DNA from: Rudanella sp.
Lineage (GTDB): Bacteria > Bacteroidota > Bacteroidia > Cytophagales > Spirosomataceae
DNA length: 7,063 nt
Assembly: GCA_026785985.1 (NCBI GenBank)
Contig: JAJAYX010000083.1
Coordinates: 1 to 7,063, forward strand
Direction of reading: 5' to 3'
This document shows, in pieces, positions 4,329 through 7,063 of this stretch; within the stretch, counting starts at the first letter, position 1, and every line of letters begins with the position of its first letter. A program made the translations under genes and the position numbers. The notes below the pieces were generated by a model. The model saw only the letters and a list, made by a program, of their open reading frames with translations, did not search any database and had not been told where the DNA came from.

Positions 4329-6689
4329 TTAGAACGGATACCCTACGGCCACATTCAAAATCAGGTTTTGCCGTCGCCAGTCGCGACTGCGAAGGTTGAT
4401 TTCATCCAGCACCCAACGTTGTCCTTCGGGGCGGTCGGGTTTGCGGAGGGGAATACCGAGGTCTAAGCGGAATAGAAAGTAGGACAGGTCAATTCGAAGG
4501 CCAATGCCCCCGCTCACGGCCAGTTCTTTCAGAAAGTTGCGGCTGAAAATAATATTGGATAAGGGTCTGCCCAACGAATCTAATTCGCCATAAAGGGTCG
4601 CATTGGCTTTATCTTTCAACCAAACGTTGCCCACATCAATAAATAAAGCTCCCTGCAAGTACTGGTTAATTTTGGGGCGGAGTTCGGTATTGGCTTCCAG
4701 TTTAATATCACCACCACCGTCCTGAAACACAAATCCCTGCCCATCAAACTCGCGGGTAATTTGACCCGGCCCTACAGTACGGGGCCGAAAACCGCGTAAG
4801 CTATTACTCCCACCTGAAAAATACTGCTTCACTAACGGCATAATGTTGATGTTGCCATAAGGCAAACCGATTCCTGCCAAAAAGCGGTTAGCCCAACTTA
4901 TTCCGGGTGTTATATGCGAATAGTAACGTGTGTCTAAGTCGAGTTTTAAATATTGTGCATAAGGAACTTCAAAAATGCGCCCAACCTCATAGCCATCTGT
5001 AGGCCGGATCAACAAACTGGCCAGATTGCCTGCCGTTTCAGCACCAAACTGAACCCGATATGTATTTGGAGAATTAGTACGGGGCGATGAACTATAGCTA
5101 ATCGTGTAAAGACTACTCATAATAATTTGCTCACTGAATAGCAATTGATTGTAAAATCCGGCCGTTTCAGGGTTGATAGCCAGTGAATCTGAGAATGGCC
5201 CCAGATTACCTACCCTCAAGTAGTTGATACTGAATGGCGTAAATGTCTGTTCAACTCGCTGATTCGTTCGGAAAGCGTACCCATACGAGCCATTAAACGA
5301 ATTCAGCGTATAGTACTTATATCGATTGATTGCTTCATAGCCCAACGTTATGAGAGTTTTTGGCAATGACTGCCGCTGGTCGTATCGAATACGGAATGGC
5401 ACTATCAACCGTGGAGCCGTTAAATTTAGAGTTGCTCCGTAGCGATAGGTTCGGGTTACAAGCCCCAGTGCAGCGATTGGAACCTCTATCCCGCCCGTTA
5501 AATTTAAACTCAATTGCTCGGCACGTTTGAAGAAGTTACGGTTTAAAATGCTCAGTGTCAACTCGGAACCAACCAGACTGTTGGAACGGGACGTTCCAGC
5601 AATCTCAGCTCGAATGGATTTCTTTGGGTAAGGTGTCAGGTAATAATGCACATCCAGGAACGACGAATCGCCCTGCTGAATAGGCGCAAATCGGTTGCGG
5701 ACAAACTTAAATGTGCCGACGTTGATAAACCGGCTCAGGGTTAAATCCTGCGCCCGACTGCTGTACCGGCGACCGGGTTTCAGGCTTAGAATATCGTTAA
5801 ACAACTGCGGCTTGTAGAGCCGCGCCGAATCGACAATGAACACCCGTCGCAGGCTTGTATCGCCCTTGGCAACATATGCCAAAGACCGGTTGGTGTCGTT
5901 AACCGATACACTGGCCAGGTTGTAGTTCGGATACACGTACAGATTCCGAATGTAGTAGGGCAGTCCGGCGGCTACCGGCATATCTGGCTTTATGGCCAGA
6001 TAAAGCCTAACCTTGTGCTTACCAACCACGCTATCGGCTAGAAACGCAACATAATCCGGTTGGAAATAATAGAATCCCCGATTTTTTAATGTTGTACTGA
6101 TCCGCTGTTGTTCAGCCTGGATGGTAGCAAATCGGTAGGGGTCTCCCACTTTCAGCAGTGTCTGGGGCGAGATGTTGAACATCGCTCTTCGGGCCGGGGT
6201 AGAGTCCACCAGGAACAACACCGAGTCGATGGTGTATCGGGCCGGCACGCGAGCGTCATACACCCCACGGGCTTTGTAGCCGTCCTCCACCAGCTTCCCA
6301 CTCACACTTGATCGGAAATACCCTTCGTTTTCCATCAGGCCCGCAAAAATAGTGGCGTTCGATGAGATCGCTTTGGCACTGGCCAGAACCGGAGCCTCGC
6401 CAAACTTGCGCCTGAACCAGGCCCGCAATCCTTTCTCTTTTTTGGGTTCCCCGAGCAGGTAATAAAACCCCACTTTATAGGGAATTCCAAACAGCGTTTT
6501 GTTGGGTCGGGGCCGGGCCAAATCTTTCAGTTGCCCTTCTAAATTCTTTTTATCGTCCTTCGATATGGTCGAATCAGCAGACAGGTTAATGTCAGTGCCA
6601 ACGTATAAACGCTCATTGGGGGGTAACCGTCTGGCGATGTTGCAGGACTGAAAAAGAGCAAGAAGAATGAAGTAATAGTATGGTTTCAT
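4329..6689 (-). CDS. tamL: TamL: TamA-like Omp85 outer membrane lipoprotein, partner of TamB
   Basis: This is a 786-residue Omp85-family outer membrane protein. The N terminus MKPYYYFILLALFQSC is a lipoprotein-like signal with Cys16 as the candidate lipidation site; Phe at -3 and Gln at -2 make a relaxed lipobox. POTRA-like segments follow at about 20-140, 150-235 (RYTIDSVLF to LYLAIKP) and 245-353. The C-terminal 16-strand barrel begins near 357. The L6-loop motif is GGSNSLRGF (626-634, Arg632 the conserved Omp85 Arg), followed by LEANTELRP and FIDVGNVW. The chain ends in Phe, as usual for barrel substrates. The lipoprotein form paired with TamB is the Bacteroidota version named TamL. It is 60 bp downstream of tamB on the same strand and probably co-transcribed. 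The inferred role is insertion or transport at the outer membrane with TamB. The gene is complete. Confidence 0.92.
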   Translation of the reverse strand: MKPYYYFILLALFQSCNIARRLPPNERLYVGTDINLSADSTISKDDKKNLEGQLKDLARPRPNKTLFGIPYKVGFYYLLGEPKKEKGLRAWFRRKFGEAPVLASAKAISSNATIFAGLMENEGYFRSSVSGKLVEDGYKARGVYDARVPARYTIDSVLFLVDSTPARRAMFNISPQTLLKVGDPYRFATIQAEQQRISTTLKNRGFYYFQPDYVAFLADSVVGKHKVRLYLAIKPDMPVAAGLPYYIRNLYVYPNYNLASVSVNDTNRSLAYVAKGDTSLRRVFIVDSARLYKPQLFNDILSLKPGRRYSSRAQDLTLSRFINVGTFKFVRNRFAPIQQGDSSFLDVHYYLTPYPKKSIRAEIAGTSRSNSLVGSELTLSILNRNFFKRAEQLSLNLTGGIEVPIAALGLVTRTYRYGATLNLTAPRLIVPFRIRYDQRQSLPKTLITLGYEAINRYKYYTLNSFNGSYGYAFRTNQRVEQTFTPFSINYLRVGNLGPFSDSLAINPETAGFYNQLLFSEQIIMSSLYTISYSSSPRTNSPNTYRVQFGAETAGNLASLLIRPTDGYEVGRIFEVPYAQYLKLDLDTRYYSHITPGISWANRFLAGIGLPYGNINIMPLVKQYFSGGSNSLRGFRPRTVGPGQITREFDGQGFVFQDGGGDIKLEANTELRPKINQYLQGALFIDVGNVWLKDKANATLYGELDSLGRPLSNIIFSRNFLKELAVSGGIGLRIDLSYFLFRLDLGIPLRKPDRPEGQRWVLDEINLRSRDWRRQNLILNVAVGYPF

Positions 6690-6695
6690 GCAACG

Positions 6696-6720
6696 TACGG
6701 CGGATTCATAATCTGCCGTG
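6696..6720. repeat. Palindromic repeat in the tamB-tamL gap
   Basis: CGGCGGATT (6698-6706) and AATCTGCCG (6710-6718) pair around CAT with eight of nine Watson-Crick pairs and one wobble. The flanking A6697/T6719 pair extends the stem. The hairpin lies 8-9 bp upstream of the tamL ATG on the minus strand, so it would sit in the tamL ribosome-binding region of the transcript. Confidence 0.6.
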
Positions 6721-6740
6721 AACTGGTTAAAAGTATGTCT

Positions 6741-6763
6741 TATGGCGGATTACAAATCCACTG
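6741..6763. repeat. Second, decayed copy of the GGCGGATT palindrome, overlapping the tamB stop
   Basis: TATGGCGGATT (6741-6751) matches TACGGCGGATT at 6696-6706 in ten of eleven positions. The inner palindrome is GGATT, ACA, AATCC (6747-6759); pairing decays outside it. On the minus strand it supplies the final Asp and Leu codons and the TAA stop of tamB. Confidence 0.5.
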
Positions 6764-7063
6764 TACCTTGTTCCTCCTTTCTCCGTCGCCGTAAATCGGC
6801 AAGAGTATTATAGTCAACGGTGATGATGAACCCAACGCCGGTCTCCACAATGTAGCCCTCCAACACACTTTGCTGTTCGTTGCGCCGGTAGCCACGCACC
6901 ACGTAGCGGCCATCGCGGGTGAGGTTGTAGTTCAGTGAAAAATTATCAAACACTTCGCTTGGATTCCGTTGGATACCAGTATTGTTTTCCAACACAAAAT
7001 TTCGCCCAACCGAAACCGATAACCGCCCTGATAAAAAGCTTTTCGACAGGCCCACGTTCAGGT
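6750..7063 (-). CDS. tamB: TamB, C-terminal end (translocation and assembly module; 5' part outside window)
   Basis: This is the last ~104 residues of a TamB (DUF490) protein. TamB is a long inner-membrane-anchored periplasmic beta-groove protein that works with a TamA or TamL barrel in building the outer membrane. The conserved C-terminal pattern is visible: LNVGLSKSFLSGRLSVSVGRNF, then NPSEVFDNFSLNYNLTRDGRYVVRGYRRNEQQSVLEGYIVETGVGF (split into its motifs SLNYNLTRDG, VVRGYRR and EGYIVETGVGF), then a charged tail RRRRKEE. The frame is open to the window edge and the GTG at 7055 is an internal Val codon, not a start. It is immediately upstream of tamL, supporting a tamB-tamL operon. The stop codon lies in a palindromic repeat. 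Confidence 0.92.
   Translation of the reverse strand, partial: LNVGLSKSFLSGRLSVSVGRNFVLENNTGIQRNPSEVFDNFSLNYNLTRDGRYVVRGYRRNEQQSVLEGYIVETGVGFIITVDYNTLADLRRRRKEEQGTVDL

Noticed and set aside
6108..6311. Plus-strand 67-codon frame inside tamL
   Set aside because: Antisense to the POTRA region of a long conserved protein, with no recognisable motif.
7053..7055. GTG start for a stand-alone 101-residue protein
   Set aside because: The frame stays open to the window edge and the TamB homology continues upstream (Leu-Asn before it), so this is an internal codon.

Overview
The window looks like chromosomal DNA from a Bacteroidota bacterium, most likely of the Cytophagales (Spirosoma-like). The reasons are the TAnnTTTG-type promoter boxes, a TamA-like outer membrane barrel made as a lipoprotein (TamL) next to TamB, a DUF4920 protein, a DUF3467 protein, and short palindromic repeats between genes. 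The genus is inferred from protein flavour; no rRNA or other marker is present.

Layout, left to right. Positions 1-487 (+) hold the 3' end of an alditol-oxidase-like flavoenzyme. A degenerate repeat region rich in GGTAATTGG-like words (about 479-576) follows and runs into the start of hypoxanthine phosphoribosyltransferase (575-1105, +). Convergent to it is moaA (1149-2129, -), the first enzyme of molybdenum cofactor synthesis. Divergent from moaA, with 40 bp between the start codons, is a small ABC-type ATPase (2170-2814, +). It is followed by a secreted DUF4920 protein with its own promoter box (2844-3287, +). A gap of 143 bp carries an 88-bp element with perfect 16-bp terminal inverted repeats. 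Next is an exported amidohydrolase that has lost most of its catalytic barrel in frame (3431-4006, +). It overlaps a DUF3467 gene by 4 bp (4003-4323, +). The rest is on the minus strand: a 786-residue TamL-type Omp85 protein (4329-6689), preceded by the 3' end of tamB (6750-7063).

The left half is a mix of unrelated housekeeping and accessory genes (purine salvage, cofactor synthesis, a lone ATPase). The right end is a clear functional unit: TamB spans the periplasm and works with the Omp85 partner at the outer membrane.

I found no convincing new multi-gene system. The points most worth a second look are the internally deleted amidohydrolase, the 88-bp palindromic element that may lend a -33 box to that gene, repeats that appear to supply stop codons or overlap a start codon, and the ABC ATPase with non-canonical Q-loop and switch positions.
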